Assembly (NCBI RefSeq): GCF_900324485.2
Contig: NC_046654.1
Span: forward strand, 5,934,562-5,998,561
Direction of reading: 5' to 3'
Origin: Mastacembelus armatus
Taxonomy: Eukaryota; Chordata; Actinopteri; Synbranchiformes; Mastacembelidae
Length of the DNA: 64,000 bases
This document shows, one piece after another, positions 16,922-28,570 of this stretch (positions are counted from its first letter, which is position 1; every line of letters begins with the position of its first letter). A program made the position numbers and the translations under genes. A model generated the notes under the pieces. The model ran no database searches, was not told the DNA's origin, and saw nothing but the letters and a program-made list of their open reading frames with translations.

Positions 16922-17786
16922 TCCTTCAGTCAGCTGACACACTGTGTGTCGCAGCTGTGAGTTTCTGTATCAGATGTTGATATGAATGACTGGTTCAGTG
17001 AATACCACACTGTAGCTTCATAGGTGGAAACTAACAAGAGTATTTTCACTGCTGTTAGTTTATTAGGTTGATTTTAAAAGAATTGGTGCTGTAGTAGTGA
17101 CTTTCCTGAAATTAGTATTTATACTTACATATAATTATATAAATAGCGTAGCCCTGCAATAGTCTATTTAGACTATTTACTATTTACCACTGTTCAAGAA
17201 CAAATAAAGCCAGATTTGGGGTTTTGCACAATAATTGATTATTCTTGAGGCCATCTTGTGATGCAATTAATTTCCTAATTCTGACATCAGTCATAAAAAA
17301 GGAGACACTATTACCAGTCATAGGTTTTATAGGTTTTGGGTCTTTGGGAGTAATGCTCTATATTTTCATGAATTAAAATGTGAGTTTAACTGAATGATAC
17401 ATTTCCAGATAGTTCCCACCACAATGTTTACAGACCCTCTCAAAACAAAATATAATGTTCATGTCTGACACAAATTACATTAACTTCACCATCAGTTAGA
17501 GATAATTTGACCTCCCAAATAAGATGGAATTGTTGATTTAGATTACTGAAAACTGAAAAATAAAATATCATTAGAAAAAAATCTGTATTAAATGAATGGA
17601 ATATTTATTTCTTTGATAGCATAGGTTATACAACTAGAACAATGTTTAAATGTTTGAAAAAAGACAAAACATAAAATGGAAAATTATAGGTCACATGAAA
17701 ACTAAAAAGACAGTAGAGAGTGTTACAGTTGTATCTAAAGGCAGAATTAGTCTCAGTATAGATTATGTGATCTTTGTCTAATCTGA
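16922..17786. other. noncoding spacer in the Ig locus
   Basis: A/T-rich with no V, J or C homology seen. Confidence 0.5.
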
Positions 17787-17964
17787 GCAGCTGTCAGGGT
17801 TCAGGGTTTGAGTGACAGGGCTCTGTCCACTCAGACTGGCCTCACAGGCCACTGAGCCCGCCTTCCTCCACTGGTCTGGAGTGAGGCTCAGGGTGCTGCT
17901 CCAGCTGTAGCGACCGTCCATCCCCAGGACCTCTGGGCTGCTTGACACCCCTGAGGAGCTGCTG
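17787..17964 (-). pseudogene. truncated Ig light-chain C segment, C-A type, J missing
   Basis: Minus-strand match to the C-terminal half of the C-A domain (..RYSWSSTLSLTPDQWRKAGS.. through the region before the stop). The homology stops abruptly at about 17964 and joins intron sequence that in intact copies lies upstream of the C exon, so the first half of the exon and its splice acceptor are deleted. The J that should sit near 18430-18470 is also absent, since the flanks that bracket J2 and J3 are fused there. It cannot encode a light chain. It marks the left-most remnant of the V-C-J repeat. Confidence 0.85.
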
Positions 17965-19024
17965 AACTACTGATGAACTCATCAATCACTCAGTATCAGA
18001 CCATCAGCACCATGAATGTTAATGAGACTATAAAGGTTCAGTGATAATGATTATTGATGCATCTTCATATGTTTGATAATGTGTGAGAGTGAATAACTGA
18101 TCTCTGTGATGATTTTCTTCTGTTTACACTGACAGAGCTGAAACACTCATGTGAATACAGTTAAAACATTTGTCATCTGTCTCTTTCACTTCCTGTTCAC
18201 TACATGGAAAATAAATGAACCATGAACACAAAGTTAAGCTGCATTTACTGATAAATTCATATTTGTGTTTCAGAGGAATCAAGTTTTAGTTTGATAATAT
18301 TTTATACTTCCAAAATGACTAAATTCAAATATAACTTAAGCTACTGATCAGTTTGTGATGATTGAAATTTTAACTTAACATAATTTCAAAGTGAAACATA
18401 TTTAATGTGAAAATACTTTGGTCACCAAAATATAGTAATCAATAATGTGTAAAAATGATCTGTTTCTTTGATTGACTCTACAAAGCTTTTCGTAAACATA
18501 TTTAGTGAAAGGAAAGTTATTTATTTCATTTTGCTTTACTTTTCTATTCCTGAAGGAGAAATTATCACAAATCTACTTCAGTAAAGTCTTTTTTTCCAAA
18601 TTTTTAATCATGGTTAAATGAACATCATGTTTTTAATCTGGAATATTTAAAAATCATCATCAATTAATACAATTTACCATTAATCTATTATAAATCCTTA
18701 AGTAAATCAAAGTCAGACAAAGACACATAACATACTAACCATAGTTAACAGTCACTTATCGTTGTATCCTCAACTACATTTCTAATTGAAATATTTACTT
18801 CTGCTCCATTAAGAACACAGATGGTGTAAATCCAAGCAGAGTTTCTCCTGATGTTGTGTCCCACGTTGCCTTCAGTGTGTTGAGAGCAGAGAAATCATTT
18901 CCATAGAGAGGAGGCTTTGCATCATCAGCTGATCCTCCAGTGACCTGAGAAGGTTTATAGTCCTGTGAGTTCAACACTGCAGGACTCAGATCTGTCAGTG
19001 AACACAGCAGAAACCACAACCACC

Positions 19025-19486
19025 ATGACTCTCATCACCATCCTCATCTGGACACTGGCCTGCTGCTGGTTTACAGGTTCACTCACTCAGCAACATTTCA
19101 AACATGATGTGCTGCCTTTTCTCTCATTTATTTCTGCTGATCAATGAATGATTTGTTTTTGTCTGCAGGATGCAGTGGTCAGGTGACTGTGACTCAGCCT
19201 CCAGTAGTGACATCGACTCCAGGATCCACTGCAACTCTGACCTGTAAAACCAGCCGAACTGTTTACCGTTGGTCTGATGGTGATGAGGGTATGTTCTGGT
19301 ACCAACAGAAATCTGGACAGACACCAAAGCTCCTGATTAAGTATGCAAGCAAACGTGAATCAGGAACACCAGATCGGTTTAGTGGCAGTGGAAGTGGATC
19401 TGACTTCACTTTGACCATCAGTAGAGTTCAGGCTGAAGATGCAGCAGTTTACTACTGTCACAGTGCTCACAGTGGTAATGTGTTCA
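19025..19486 (+). CDS. Ig light-chain V segment 2 (V-I family)
   Basis: Leader exon 19025-19076 ([17 protein letters not shown]), 92-bp intron, V exon 19169-19486. Canonical features: Cys23 in TATLTCKTS, Trp in [17 protein letters not shown]3 [16 protein letters not shown], and [12 protein letters not shown]1 is [13 protein letters not shown], and germline CDR3 is [19 protein letters not shown] 19487-19493, 12-bp spacer, ACAAAAACC 19506-19514. A one-mismatch octamer CTTTGCAT is at 18915-18922, 103 bp before the ATG. Its downstream flank leads into C-B on the opposite strand. No extra cysteines. Confidence 0.93.
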
Positions 19487-20177
19487 CACAGTGATTTGTA
19501 GTGGTACAAAAACCTCCCTCAGTCAGTCTGCAGACACACTGAGCTGTTACAGCAGGAACCAACTGCAGCTGCTGAAGAGGAAGAGACTCTGACACAGACC
19601 ACTGAACACAGAGCTGACAGTAACCTCACCAAGCACTAAATGCACATCAATGTATTGTCTTGTTTTATTTGTTACACACCTCATTTTTATTCAATGTGAC
19701 AAAACGAAAAAAAAACAACCAATTCAAATTAAGTATTTTCTCATAAGAAAATATCTGTTTTTATGCTGTTTTTTATCCCTTAAATCACCAATTTAAAAAG
19801 AGCAGAACATCATATTTACATGATCATTTAATTTCTAAAATCATGAGTCCACAGTGAGGTATGTTATATTAACGATTTTACTCCTCTTCACAAAATAAAA
19901 AACAACACTTGATAATGTCATATAAGAGTGCAAGCTTTATTGGCAAAAACATCAGTCATCAACACTACAGTCATTAAACACACTCACATTTAGCTGCTGA
20001 GCTTCAGACATTACTCTCTAAGGTGTTTCTGTCCAACACTTCACAGCAGTTTTGTTCTCTGTCACTCAAAGCTTTAGTTTCCTCTACAGACATTCACACT
20101 CATATTGGTCAGAGCAGCAGGTGTGTTCCTGCTGTTCCCCCACACAGAGCCCCTGTCCTGGGCCTCAGCCGGCCCCT

Positions 20178-20497
20178 CTAGGCCTTACACTGGCTCCTGT
20201 GGAGGGACTGGGTCTGGCTGTGGTCATGATGGAGGACCTTGCAGGAATACTGCTCTCCTTGCATCCAGCGCTCCTGACTCAGGCTCAGGCTGCTGCTGCT
20301 GCTGTATTTTCCACCCTTCTCCTCCTCTGAGCTGGTCAGGACCCCCTCTGTCACCTCTGTACCATCCACCTCCCAGCTCACCATGGCTCCCTGAGGAGAG
20401 TAGCCAGTCAACAGGCAGGCCAGAGTGGCTGAGCCCCCAGAGAGCTGCTCAGAGGAGGGGGGGAGCAGAGAGACTGAGGGCCTGGCCATGGGACCGG
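20178..20497 (-). CDS. Ig light-chain constant segment 1 (C-B isotype)
   Basis: Single minus-strand C1-set exon spliced to J1. The acceptor is CCCTCCAG at 20498-20506 and the exon starts in phase 1, so the joint reads ..LIIH-S-GPMARPSVSLLPPSSEQ. Conserved positions: Cys in SATLACLLTGYSP, Trp in VVSWEVDG (here MVSWEVDG), Cys in YSCKV, and the heavy-chain-pairing Cys in RSQC followed by two residues (KA) and the stop. A minus-strand AATAAA is at 19941-19936. It differs from its C4 and C6 sisters at MARPSV versus MVRPSV. Confidence 0.93.
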
Positions 20498-21372
20498 CTG
20501 GAGGGGGGAACAGAGACACACAAGGAGCAGATTAACTTCCACTGTAGGACAGACAGCTGAACATGAGACAGTTATGACACATGACAGAGGTTAACACTGC
20601 TGAGGATTAGCTGTGAGCAGAATAATGTGATCACATAGAGGAGAGGAGGTGAGGAATGAAAGGAAGAGAAGGCTTGGCAAATAAATTCAAATATTACAGC
20701 TTGTTGTATTGTTGCCATTTAAAAATAGAAATTGTGTGGCACTAATTCTAAATCAATCAGAATTAAAGAAATGTATGCAACATGAATTTTGTGTACATGT
20801 AACAGAAATGATTTGATTAATAATAATTAAATGTTATTTTTGTTTTACAATACTTGACAGTAAGAACCATTCCTGAACTCATCTTCTCATGTACAAAATG
20901 TCTTTATACAGTTAAAGACTTTAACATCTGTCTGTTTCACTTCCTTTTTATCACATCAAACTAACAAACTGTGAAGAACATTTATGGCTGAACTGGTTTT
21001 AACATATAAAATAACCATTTTGTTTTGTTGGTATTAAAATTAGATTTTGATTTTGTCTTGCGACAGTTTGAACATTATAAATTACATTAAAAATGAAATG
21101 TAATTTTCTGAATGTTAGGGATGTTTGCCCTCAAATATTACAACCAAATTTTGTGGAACAAATTTAGATTTTGAAAAGAAAAAACATGTTTCAAGGCCCA
21201 AATTTATTATATTTAAAAATAATAAATAAATAATTTCTGCACAATATTTTCTCAATCTTCAATATCAAGTTGGAGCTCAGTAAATAGAAACAATATTCAC
21301 ACCATAGAAAATATAAAAAATAATATTGTGTTGCTTTACATTGTGATACAAATTTAAATATATATTTATTTA

Positions 21373-21501
<129 letters not shown>

Positions 21502-22114
21502 TTAATTCAATGAAACATTTTCAATGCTGATCATTTACACAGGATTTAATGTACAAAACAATTTAACTCCTGTAAATTGAAATTGCTTCATGAATTAAGG
21601 TCATTTTAATCATTTTATTGAAGTTTTTTTACAACTGAGAAGCACAAATATAACTATGTCTGTTACTAATTTATATATTAAGCATCATTTTACATTATTA
21701 AAAGATCTGTACAACCAAGATGTTTCAAACCTTCTTGAATTAAAAGACTTTAACAAAGTTCTTTAATGTATATTTCCATAACCTTAAGTTAAATGAAGGA
21801 ACAGAGAAAGATATATAATACCAACCATAGTGACACAATTTTAATTCAAATGATGAAAATCCTTAATTCAGTGTAAAGATACATTTTCTCACATTCCACT
21901 AAGATCACAGATGGTGTAAATCCAAGCAGAGTTTCTCCTGATGTTGTGTCCCACGTGGCCTTCAGTGTGTTGAGAGCAGAGAAATCATTTCCATAGAGAG
22001 GAGGCTTTGCATCATCAGCTGATCCTCCAGTGACCTGAGAAGGTTTATAGTCCTGTGAGTTCAACACTGCAGGACTCAGATCTGTCAGTGAACACAGCAG
22101 AAACCACAACCACC

Positions 22115-22576
22115 ATGACTCTCATCACCATCCTCATCTGGACACTGGCCTGCTGCTGGTTTACAGGTTCACTCACTCAGCAACATTTCAAACATGATGT
22201 GCTGCTTTTTCTCTCATTTATTTCTGCTGATCAATGAATGATTTGTTTTTGTCTGCAGGATGCAGTGGTCAGGTGACTGTGACTCAGCCTCCAGTAGTGA
22301 CATCGACTCCAGGATCCACTGTCACTTTGACCTGTAAAAGCAGCCAACCTGTTTACATGTGTGCTAGTGTTAACATATGTACATTCTGGTACCAACAGAA
22401 ATCTGGACAGGCTCCAAAGCTCCTAATGAAATACTTGGACAGACGCCATCCAGGAACACCAACTCGGTTTAGCGGTGGTGGAAACAATTTTGACTTCAGA
22501 CTGACCATCACTGGAGTTCAGGCTGAAGATGCAGCAGTTTATTACTGTCAGAGTGTACACAGTGGACCAGTGTTCA
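22115..22576 (+). CDS. Ig light-chain V segment 3 (V-I, two extra cysteines)
   Basis: Leader 22115-22166 is identical to that of V2; V exon 22259-22576. The canonical Cys, Trp and Cys are present. CDR1 reads [14 protein letters not shown] and so adds two cysteines six residues apart. FR3 is unusual ([16 protein letters not shown]), and CDR3 is [12 protein letters not shown]: 22577-22583, 12-bp spacer, nonamer 22596-22604. CTTTGCAT at 22005-22012. Its downstream flank is the class that leads into a V-II segment rather than C-B. Reading frame intact. Confidence 0.92.
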
Positions 22577-23113
22577 CACAGTGATTTGTAGAGGTACAAA
22601 AACCTCCCTCAGTCAGTCTGCAGACACACTAAGCTGTTACAGCAGGAACCAACTGCAGCTGCTGAAGAGGAAGAGACTCTGACACAGACCACTGAACACA
22701 GAGCTGACAGTAACCTCACCAAGCACTAACTACAACACATTAACACTCCAAACAACAATCATATTCATCTTAGTGGACATTAAAACACATCATAATGGAT
22801 ATTATCTTTGGGATTTAAAATCCACACTATGACCTCCCAATACAAAGAACAGTGTTATGTTTTTTAACAGCTAAATGATGATAATGTTCATAATGTGTCT
22901 CCTCATCATTTAACCATTAACACTGATGAATGTTACTAAGTACATCACATATTGTCTGTATTGGATGTTCACCATAAAACCTAATTTGAAGTCCACTCAG
23001 GCTAGAAGGATTTCTTGTTTTGACACATGCTCCACACAGTTTATATGATTTCGAACTGGGGATTTCAAAATCACTAAGTGTTGTGATACAGTTTGCCAGC
23101 AGGGGGCCACCAT

Positions 23114-23489
23114 CCATCCATCCATCCATCTTCTATACCCGCTTTTCCTGTTCAGGGTCACGGGGATCCGCTGGAGCCTATCCCAGCTCTCTCTCGGGTG
23201 GAAGGCAGGGGTACACCCTGGACAGGTCACCAGTCTGTCGCAGGGCCACATATAGACACACAAAGACAGACAACCTCACACACTCACACTCAGTCCTACG
23301 GGCAATTTTTAGAGTCACCAATCAACCTGACATGCATGTTTTTGGACTGTGGGAGGAAACCGGAGTACCCGGAGTAAACCCACGCAAGCACAGAGAGAAC
23401 ATGCAAACTCCACACAGAAAGGCCGGGATGCGAACCCACGACCTTCTTGCTGTGAGGCAACAGTGCTAACCACTCAGCCACCATGCTGG
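23114..23489 (-). mobile_element. tRNA-headed SINE inserted between V3 and V4
   Basis: About 376 bp, flanked by a direct repeat of GGGGGCCACCAT (23102-23113 and 23490-23501). The uninterrupted site is visible in the paralogous spacers at about 27826-27840, 36878-36892 and 42725-42740. Read on the minus strand it starts with A-box-like TGGCTGAGTGG and B-box-like GGGTTCGCATCC, then a body containing GGTTTCCTCCCACAGTCCAA, and ends in (GATG)n. That is a pol III SINE layout with an L2-like 3' body. It inserted after the surrounding units duplicated, or was removed from the others. Confidence 0.8.
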
Positions 23490-23619
23490 GGGGGCCACCA
23501 TATATGTGTTAATGTTGATGATTAATGACTGACAGTCAGGACCAAATCAACTCTGGCTCCACGTCACCTCTGCTTTTCCTGTTTCACTACAACAGGTGTG
23601 TGTTTGCCTTCTTTAACGG

Positions 23620-23627
23620 ATTTGCAT
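23620..23627 (+). promoter_or_regulatory. octamer ATTTGCAT of V4
   Basis: Perfect Ig octamer, 91 bp before the V4 ATG. This is the usual Oct-1/Oct-2 site of Ig V promoters. Confidence 0.85.
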
Positions 23628-23717
23628 GAATGTGATGCATCACTGTTCCTCAGAGTTTAAGTTCTCATGTCCCAGAGTCTGAGCTGTTCATGTGCTCACG
23701 GTCCAAACTGCATCAGG

Positions 23718-24229
23718 ATGATGTTGCCAACAACTTTGATTGTCATGTTGGGTTTGCTGAGTCAGGGTGAGACATTTTAGCAGCATTTTCTATGTGGCTC
23801 AGTTTCTGTCTCTTCATGTTTTTGCCTTCAGTTTGTTGCCTGTTTTCATCTTCTTACAATTTAAAATCTGCACCACAGGTTATTACACATTTCTTCTCAC
23901 AGTCTATATTTGATTATTCATTTCAGGATCTTCTGCCAACAATTTTCTGACTCAGGCTGATAAATCTAAGTCTGTCAGTCTTGGAGGGACTGTGACCATC
24001 AGCGCCACAGGGAGTTCAAATATTGGTAGCGATCTCAGTTGGTACCTTCAGAAACCTGGACAGGCTCCCAAACTTCTTATATATAAAGCATCAACTCTTA
24101 ACTCAGGAACTCCATCTAGATTCAGTGGCAGTAGATCTGGTTCTGACTACACTCTAAAGATCAGTGGTGTTCAGGCTGAAGATGCTGGAGATTACTTCTG
24201 TTTTGGTAATCATGGTGGTGGCGTGTTCA
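23718..24229 (+). CDS. Ig light-chain V segment 4 (V-II family, lacks Cys23)
   Basis: Leader exon 23718-23766 ([16 protein letters not shown]), V exon 23927-24229. The mature start is [20 protein letters not shown]. The position of the first canonical cysteine is alanine: [13 protein letters not shown], codon GCC. The Trp ([17 protein letters not shown]), FR3 ([22 protein letters not shown]) and second Cys remain, leaving that Cys without its usual partner. CDR3 is [12 protein letters not shown]: 24230-24236, 12-bp spacer, nonamer 24249-24257. The frame is open throughout, so by sequence it is expressible. Confidence 0.9.
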
Positions 24230-24935
24230 CACAGTGATTTAGAGCTGTACAAAAACCTCCTTCAGTCTGACTGAGGAGAAAACAGCCTGCTGCAGGTGCA
24301 GATGGTTGGTGAAGGAACTGTGATGATGACAACTGGTCCAGTGAACACAAGAGTCACCAAGCAGACCCACAATAAAGCTGACACAAACTCACAGACAGTT
24401 TCTAACATGCAGCTTCAAGTTAGATTCACATTATTAAGTCTCATCTATTCAAGAACAGTGTTGTCAGAATATATCAACTTGTGGAAACAGATGTTCAACA
24501 CTTTTACACTTAAAAGCACAAATCAATCTCGTTTCACTCTTACATTTGAAAAACATGATGAAAATATTCAACTTTCACTATATTTTAACAAATACAAGGA
24601 AAAACAAATTAGACTCATGTTGAAGCATCTGTTAAAAAATTACATAATGATGATGAACTCTGCATTTGAATGATGTGTTAATAGAATCCAAAGAAACACA
24701 AACACACTGTTTTAATAAAACCTGCAGTTTTATTTTATAGATTATACTTTTGAATTACAGATTTGAAATAGTGGCTGTGAATCTGAGTATGAGTAAGATT
24801 AGTTACAGAAAACTCCCTCACATTAAAACATAATCAAGAGTTTAGAGAAATATCTAACAGAGGAGATCTGCAGCTTCATCAAGATCTCAGTCAAAGCAGT
24901 AACATCATTTCCAGACAGACAGTGATGCTGAAGCT

Positions 24936-25258
24936 CTAATTTAAGCAGCTGTCAGGGTTCAGGGTTTTAGTGACAGGGCTCTGTCCACTCAGACTGGCCT
25001 CACAGGCCACTGAGCCCGCCTTCCTCCACTGGTCTGGAGTGAGGCTCAGGGTGCTGCTCCAGCTGTAGCGACCGTCCATCCCCAGGACCTCTGGGCTGCT
25101 TGACACCCCTGAGGAGCTGCTGCTGCCCCCCACCTTCCAGCCCAGGCTCCAGGCTGAGGGGAAACCCCCACTGGCCACACACACCAGGGTGGCACTGCCC
25201 TGCTGCAGCTCCTCTCTGGAGGGGGGGAGGACGCTCAGGACGGGCTGCACTACACCCA
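24936..25258 (-). CDS. Ig light-chain constant segment 2 (C-A isotype)
   Basis: Minus-strand C1-set exon. The acceptor CGTCCAG lies at 25259-25265, and the exon is read in phase 1 after J2. Key residues: VLPPSREELQQGSATLVC, the Trp of LGWKVGG, SVACEA, and a C-terminus TLNPDSC-LN with the interchain Cys two residues from the stop. The serine run GSSSSSGVSSS marks this copy and C7. A minus-strand AATAAA is at 24734-24729. It shares only scattered core positions with C-B, so the two are separate isotypes. Which of the published teleost kappa-like names (L1, L3) applies to each was not decided. Confidence 0.93.
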
Positions 25259-26103
25259 CTGGACGAGGGAGAGGGGGAGGAGAGAGAGGGGGAGGACAGG
25301 GGAGAGAAAAGACAAAGGAATGAAAATGAAGGTTTGATTTTAAATAAAGAGACATACTGGACATTTGTTGTATTTTATCAAATACAAAAGAAGAACCTGA
25401 ACTACTGATGAACTCATCAATCACTCAGTATCAGACCATCAGCACCATGAATGTTAATGCGACTATAAAGGTTCAGTGATAATGATTATTGATGCATCTT
25501 CATATGTTTGTTAATGTGTGAGAGTGAATAACTGATCTCTGTGATGATTTTCTTCTGTTTACACTGACAGAGCTGAAACACTCATGTGACTACAGTTAAA
25601 ACATTTGTCATCTGTCTCTTTCACTTCCTGTTCACTACATGGAAAATAAATGAACCATGAACACAAAGTTAAGCTGCATTTACTGATAAATTCATATTTG
25701 TGTTTCAGAGGAATCAAGTTTTAGTTTCATCCCTTTTATACTTTCAAAATGAATGAAAAAATTAAACTACTTTTTTTGAAGATAAAATTTTAAACTTAAC
25801 AGAATTTCACTGCAGAACATATCTGAGTAGAAAATACTTCAAACACACTATAGAAAGAATAAAAAAAAATATTATTAATATTTGTTTTAAAAAATGATCA
25901 TAATGATCTACAATATTGCATACATATTGATCTCTGCAATGATTACAGTCAGACTGTGAGCTCAGTCTGGGCTTTATAAAAAGCAAAAACTATCTAGATC
26001 ATAAAAATACATATTTACACTGCACTTGATCACTTTCTGATTTAATATTTGATAAAGTCATGAATGTTCTATGTTGTTCAAAGCAAAAATCTCTGGTACT
26101 TAC

Positions 26104-26141
26104 AGTCAACGACGAGTTTGGTTCCTCCACCAAAAGTGAGC
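26104..26141 (-). CDS. Ig light-chain J segment 2 (J-A)
   Basis: Reads [12 protein letters not shown] on the minus strand, with a GTAAGT donor at 26103-26098. RSS to the right: heptamer 26142-26148, 23-bp spacer, nonamer 26172-26180. The LVVD end distinguishes J-A from J-B (LIIH). Confidence 0.92.
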
Positions 26142-26809
26142 CACAGTGATACAAAGTCATTAAGTGGCCGTACAAAAACCTCCTGCACTGTCAACAAGCA
26201 TCTGTCCACTGACAAATCTCTGCTTTTTCAAATGACACAACTCAGTGTTTCTTTGATTGACTCTACAAAGCTTTTCTTAAACATATTGAGTGAAAGGAAA
26301 GTTATTTATTTCATTTTGCTTTACTTTTCTATTCCTGAAGGAGAAATTATCACAAATCTACTTCAGTAAAGTCTTTTTTCCCAATTTTTTTATCATGGTT
26401 AAATGAACATCATGTTTTTAATCTGGAATATTTAAAAATCATCATCAATTAATACAATTTACCATTAATCCATTATAAATCCTTAAGTAAATCAAAGTCA
26501 GACAAAGAGACATAACATACTAACCATAGTTAACAGTCACTTATCGTTGTATCCTCAACTACATTTCTAATTTAAATATTTCCTTCTGCTCCGCTAAGAT
26601 CACAGATGGTGTAAATCCAAGCAGAGTTTCTCCTGATGTTGTGTCCCACGTTGCCTTCAGTGTGTTGAGAGCAGAGAAATCATTTCCATAGAGAGGAGGC
26701 TTTGCATCATCAGCTGATCCTCCAGTGACCTGAGAAGGTTTATAGTCCTGTGAGTTCAACACTGCAGGACTCAGATCTGTCAGTGAACACAGCAGAAACC
26801 ACAAGCACC

Positions 26810-27302
26810 ATGACTCTCATCACCATCCTCATCTGGACACTGGCCTGCTGCTGGTTTAAAGGTCAGGATGAATTTGAACAGAGAATCAGAGCTTATATCC
26901 CCAAAAGCCTTAAGATTAATAGAGTGAAAATGCTCACTGTTTACATGTTAATATACAGTTTTGACTCTTTTACAGGATCTAGTGGACAAGTGACAGTGAA
27001 CCAGCCTCCAGTAATGACATCTACCCCAGGATCAAGTGTCACTCTGACCTGTACGACCAACCCAAAGGTTGATACCTGGTCAGATGGAGATAGTAGAGTA
27101 TACTGGTATCAACAGAAACCTGGGCAAGCTCCCAAGTTGGTCATCAACCTGGGTCAAAATCCTACAAGTGAGTTTTCTTCACGATTCTCTGGCAGAGGAG
27201 ACGGAGTGAACGCTGCAATGACCATCAGAGGAGTTCAGGCTGAAGATGCAGCAGTTTACTACTGTCAGAGTGCTCATGAAATAAATAATGCCTGGGTGTT
27301 CA
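26810..27302 (+). CDS. Ig light-chain V segment 5 (V-I leader on a divergent V exon)
   Basis: Leader exon 26810-26861 encodes the V-I signal [16 protein letters not shown] but ends in K instead of T. The intron that follows has a sequence unlike that of the other V-I segments. V exon 26976-27302 starts [18 protein letters not shown] and diverges strongly: [44 protein letters not shown], and [18 protein letters not shown]. Both canonical cysteines are present. CDR3 is the long form [22 protein letters not shown] 27303-27309, 12-bp spacer, variant nonamer ATAAAAACC 27322-27330. CTTTGCAT at 26700-26707. Confidence 0.9.
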
Positions 27303-27960
27303 CACAGTGATTTGTAGTGGTATAAAAACCTCCCTCAGTCAGACTGCAGACACACTGAGCTGTTACAGCAGGAACCAACTGCAGCTGCTGAAGAGGAAGA
27401 GACTCTGACACAGACCACTGAACACAGAGCTGACAGTAACCTCACCAAGCACTAACTACAACACATTAACACTCCAAACAACAATCATATTCATCTTAGT
27501 GGACATTAAAACACATCATAATGGATATTATCTTTGGGATTTAAAATCCACACTATGACCTCCCAATACAAAGAACAGTGTTATGTTTTTTTACAGCTAA
27601 ATGATAATAATGTTCATAATGTGTCTCCTCATCATTTAACCATTAACACTGATGAATGTTACTAAGTACATCACATATTGTCTGTATTGGATGTTCACCA
27701 TAAAACCTAATTTGAAGTCCACTCAGGCTAGAAGGATTTCTTGTTCTGACACATGTTCCACACAGTTTATATGATTTTGAACTGGGGATTTCAAAATCAC
27801 TAAGTGTTGTGATACAGTTTGCCAGCAGGGGGCCACCATATATGTGTTAATGTTAATGATGATTAATGACTGACAGTCAGGACCAGATGAGCTCTGGCTC
27901 CACGTCACCTCTGCTTTTCCTGTTTCACTACAACAGGTGTGTGTTTGCCTTCTTTAACGG

Positions 27961-27968
27961 ATTTGCAT
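27961..27968 (+). promoter_or_regulatory. octamer ATTTGCAT of V6
   Basis: Perfect octamer, 91 bp upstream of the V6 ATG. Confidence 0.85.
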
Positions 27969-28058
27969 GAATGTGATGCATCACTGTTCCTCAGAGTTTA
28001 AGTTCTCATGTCCCAGAGTCTGAGCTGTTCATGTGCTCACGGTCCAAACTGCATCAGG

Positions 28059-28570
28059 ATGATGTTGCCAATAACTTTGATTGTCATGTTGGGTTTGCTG
28101 AGTCAGGGTGAGACATTTTAGCAGCATTTTCTATGTGGCTCAGTTTCTGTCTCTTCATGTTTTTGCCTTCAATTTGTTGCCTGTTTTCATCTTCTTACAA
28201 TTTAAAATCTGCACCACAGGTTATTACACATTTCTTCTCACAGTCTATATTTTATTTTTCATTTCAGGATCTTCTGCCAACAGTTTTCTGACTCAGGCTG
28301 ATAAATCTAAGTCTGTCAGTCTTGGAGGGACTGTGACCATCAGCGCCACAGGGAGTTCAAATATTGGTCCTGATCTCAGCTGGTACCTTCAGAAACCTGG
28401 ACAGGCTCCCAAACTTCTTATATATAAAGCATCAACTCTTAACTCAGGAACTCCATCGAGATTCAGTGGCAGTAGATCTGGTTCAGACTACACTCTAAAG
28501 ATCAGTGGTGTTCAGGCTGAAGATGCTGGAGATTACTTCTGTTTTGGTGATCATGGTGGTGGCGTGTTCA
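28059..28570 (+). CDS. Ig light-chain V segment 6 (V-II, lacks Cys23)
   Basis: Leader 28059-28107 ([16 protein letters not shown]), V exon 28268-28570. It has Ala in place of Cys23, as in the other V-II copies, CDR1 GSSNIGPD and CDR3 [12 protein letters not shown]: 28571-28577, 12-bp spacer, nonamer 28590-28598. The V exon appears identical to V11 (43168-43470) across its length, so the two are very recent duplicates. The leader intron happens to be open and fuses in frame, which is fortuitous. Confidence 0.9.

Noticed and set aside
18795-19019. Antisense ORF of 68-87 aa ([20 protein letters not shown]..) upstream of V2 and repeated before every V-I segment
   Set aside because: It overlaps the V promoter, has no recognisable domain or splice context, and is open in all copies most simply because the copies are recent duplicates. 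Its 3' ends differ between copies.
20105-20560. Plus-strand ORFs over the C-B exons (also at 32208 and 41286), and similar ones over C-A
   Set aside because: They are shadows of the minus-strand C exons, GC-rich and free of their own signals.
23425-23480. tRNA-like A and B boxes
   Set aside because: They belong to the head of the SINE and not to a functional tRNA gene; no cloverleaf could be closed.
24296-24673. ORF of 125 aa downstream of each V-II segment (also at 28637, 37687, 43537)
   Set aside because: It lies just past the RSS in plain A/T-rich flank and has no domain or start context. Conservation is explained by recent duplication.
28108-28570. Long ORFs starting in the V-II leader intron ([12 protein letters not shown]..)
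   Set aside because: The intron is simply open in some copies. V4 has an in-frame stop there, and the real leader exon with a proper signal peptide and donor lies just upstream.
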